Shown here in pieces: positions 62,801 through 64,000 of a stretch of 64,000 nucleotides of DNA. The translations under genes and the position numbers were made by a program. This DNA is from Rachycentron canadum (taxonomy: Eukaryota > Chordata > Actinopteri > Carangiformes > Rachycentridae), in contig CM076656.1 in the NCBI GenBank assembly GCA_038496675.1, positions 23,987,496-24,051,495 on the forward strand, read 5' to 3'. Each line of letters begins with the position of its first letter. Position 1 is the stretch's first letter. The notes beneath the pieces are model-generated. The model was not told the origin of the DNA and did no database searches. It saw only the letters and a program-made list of their open reading frames with translations.

Positions 62801-63366
62801 CCCATAGTCCACTTTACATAGTTGTGCTTTTTTTTTTTTTGGGTTGTAATGTAGTTATTGTGATTATTTTCCAGGTAGTTTATTCTTCTTATTATTCTTT
62901 TTCATCTGTGCAGCAGGACCCTGGAGTCCTCCAGAGTCCTTAGCTTAGTTGGAAGCACCTGGACCGAGTGCTTCTGCCCAATAACAGGCTGCCTCCTCAG
63001 GCTCTCTGGGGCTCTCTCGCCCTCAGCTCCTCATGCCACCGCACCACTGACTGCACTGATGTCCATGGTTTTCCTGCTCGTTTCTTTCCAGACGATGAGG
63101 AGTACATGCAACAGGCTGCCGTCCCATTAGACGCTGAGACACACGGCGGAGAGGATGTCGCCATCTATGCCAAAGGCCCAATGGCTCACCTGTTCCACGG
63201 GGTGAAAGAGCAGAACTACGTGGCACATGTCATGGCCTACGCTGCCTGTTTGGAGCCCTACACGAACTGCCCTCCTCATGCCCGCAACCGCACCTCAGCA
63301 GGGTGTGTGAATACACCCTCGAGCTTCCTGTTTGGCTCCCTTGGCCTCCTCTGGCTGTTCAGATGA
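53893..63366 (+). CDS. alpi: Intestinal-type alkaline phosphatase, 11 coding exons, complete
   Basis: Coding exons, read from splice borders and phase: 53893-53986, 54662-54787, 56089-56204, 57474-57648, 58289-58461, 59187-59321, 59412-59487, 60165-60299, 60546-60737, 60896-61012, 63092-63366. They total 1614 nt and 537 residues, close to the usual 520-530. Seen: an N-terminal signal peptide ending near VGRA; metal ligand Asp73 in GDG; nucleophile Ser123 in DSA; His184 and Ser186 in HASP; Arg197; Glu343, Asp348 and His352 in VEGGRIDHGHH; Asp389-His390 in TADHSH; His464 in THGGED. Spacing matches human placental/intestinal enzymes. Five N-glycosylation sequons are visible. A short hydrophobic C-terminus (about 524-537) fits a GPI-anchor signal. 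Family knowledge: a Zn2/Mg ectophosphatase of the brush border that hydrolyses phosphomonoesters and dephosphorylates lipopolysaccharide. GTPDPEYP and ACLEPYT favour the intestinal over the tissue-nonspecific type. Which fish paralogue this is remains open. Intron 8 has unusual AT-AC ends. A second possible first exon lies at 50096-50144. Confidence 0.97.
56240..56660 (+). repeat. R1 copy in alpi intron 3
   Basis: It has the same ordered blocks as the copies at 18535 and 28545 (AACCAGAAGAAACCATATTT, TAGCCACGCCCCCTAATT, CATAGACTTCAATGCAATCT, CACCCCCTGATAGTCATTAG). It starts only about 40 bases after the exon 3 donor. Confidence 0.8.
58048..58073. repeat. Interstitial telomere-type repeat in alpi intron 4
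   Basis: About four consecutive CCCTAA units, the vertebrate telomere motif read on the C-rich strand, lie between exons 4 and 5 of the phosphatase gene. Confidence 0.9.
59938..60140 (+). repeat. R1 3' fragment in alpi intron 7
   Basis: GACTTGAAACTAGAGACTGA, GAGCTAATAAATCAG, TAGACTTCAATACAC and GGTTTAAGGCTCATCAGCAC, ending in GAGTCTACGTTCAC, reproduce the 3' half of R1. The fragment ends about 25 bases before the acceptor of exon 8. Confidence 0.75.
60300..60545 (+). other. alpi: Intron 8 of alpi with AT-AC terminal dinucleotides
   Basis: Exon 8 ends in GAA-G at 60299 and the next bases are ATGAGT. Exon 9 begins GAGGCAGAATTGAC at 60546, straight after ...CGTAC. Joining at these points yields Glu-Gly-Gly-Arg-Ile-Asp-His, invariant in animal alkaline phosphatases. 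The donor differs from a perfect GTGAGT only at its first base, and the acceptor from a normal AG only at its last. The donor does not match the U12 consensus ATATCCTT. A TCCTAAC branch-point-like motif lies about 43 nt before the acceptor, too far for a U12 intron. This is therefore best read as a U2-type AT-AC intron. The only in-frame GT-AG alternative (donor at 60304, exon resuming at 60553) replaces Gly-Gly-Arg with Asp-Glu. Confidence 0.72.
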
Positions 63367-64000
63367 CCCCCAAAGGGCCACAACAAAAACATACAAATAC
63401 ATTGTATGCATGCAGCAATACAGACACGTCATGCACTTAAACATTCACACAGACACACACATTCACTGTATGCACACATGCTGGCAAGTTAGAATGCAGG
63501 GATAAACATATCCAGTACTGTATGCAACAACTGAAAAATCACTCCCTGATTACTCAGTGTGCGTCCAAACACATATGTAATCTACTGTGCATGCGAAATG
63601 GAGGCTTAAACATGCATATAATCTCTCTTTTCAAGCACATACCAACAGACAGACAGACAGACAGTGCAAGCTAGAACACATGCAGCGACTATGGGAAGAC
63701 TTATGCAAAGATTAACATTAATTCACGTGCAAACAGTTCTTCACGAATGCCTGATGAGTGGATTGTTTTCATTGCGGAGGCATCAGCATTTACAGTTTTT
63801 TTCCTTTCTAACTGCGATGTGACTACTAACTTGCACTAACTGGTTCTTTCATGACTTTGACTCAGAGCTGTCAAACACACGCAAGGAGCTGCAATTTACA
63901 TTTTGCACATTAATCAGAGGCTCTAACCCGGAATATCTTGATACCAGCAAACAGACTGAGGGCTCACCGGTCATCCTGGGACAGGATGCGTCACTGTCAA
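63367..64000. other. 3' flank of alpi
   Basis: The 3' UTR should begin here. No canonical AATAAA or ATTAAA was seen before the window ends. The variant AATACA at about 63415 is the closest candidate, so the true end may lie outside the window. A short CAGA tandem lies near 63647-63662. Confidence 0.45.

Overview
This window is vertebrate nuclear DNA, almost certainly from a ray-finned (teleost) fish. Genes are split by short introns with GT-AG borders. Most of the sequence is AT-rich, non-coding and full of microsatellites and decayed transposons, including a fish-type Tc1 element, non-LTR fragments, tRNA-derived SINEs and hAT-like MITEs. The two clear proteins read as fish orthologues of SREK1IP1 and of intestinal-type alkaline phosphatase. 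There are no operons, Shine-Dalgarno sites, CRISPR arrays or other prokaryotic features.

Layout. 1-35 kb: a gene-poor stretch holding only repeats, a few blocks that look like conserved non-coding DNA, and a 377-base assembly gap (21964-22340). 35.98-36.97 kb, minus strand: two phase-compatible coding-like exons of an unrecognised small protein with a CDK-type site and a KEN motif. 37.3-38.0 kb: an internally deleted Tc1 transposon. 40.5-42.7 kb, minus strand: srek1ip1 in five coding exons, encoding a 181-residue protein with a CCHC zinc knuckle and a Lys/Ser-rich tail, expressed from a CpG-rich, ETS-motif-rich promoter. 43-50 kb: repeats and unassigned sequence. 50.1 kb: a signal-peptide-like exon that could be an alternative first exon of the next gene. 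53.9-63.4 kb, plus strand: a complete intestinal-type alkaline phosphatase gene with 11 coding exons, 537 residues and every catalytic and metal-binding residue present.

How the genes work. The two confident genes are functionally unrelated. srek1ip1 encodes a nuclear partner of a splicing regulator. The alkaline phosphatase is a GPI-anchored ectoenzyme of the brush-border type.

The most unusual signal is intron 8 of the phosphatase gene. The universally conserved active-site segment is restored only if this intron starts with AT and ends with AC. The donor resembles a U2-type site (ATGAGT), not a U12 site. The nearest in-frame GT-AG alternative would delete Gly-Gly-Arg and change metal-ligand spacing. 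I found no evidence for a wholly new multi-gene system.
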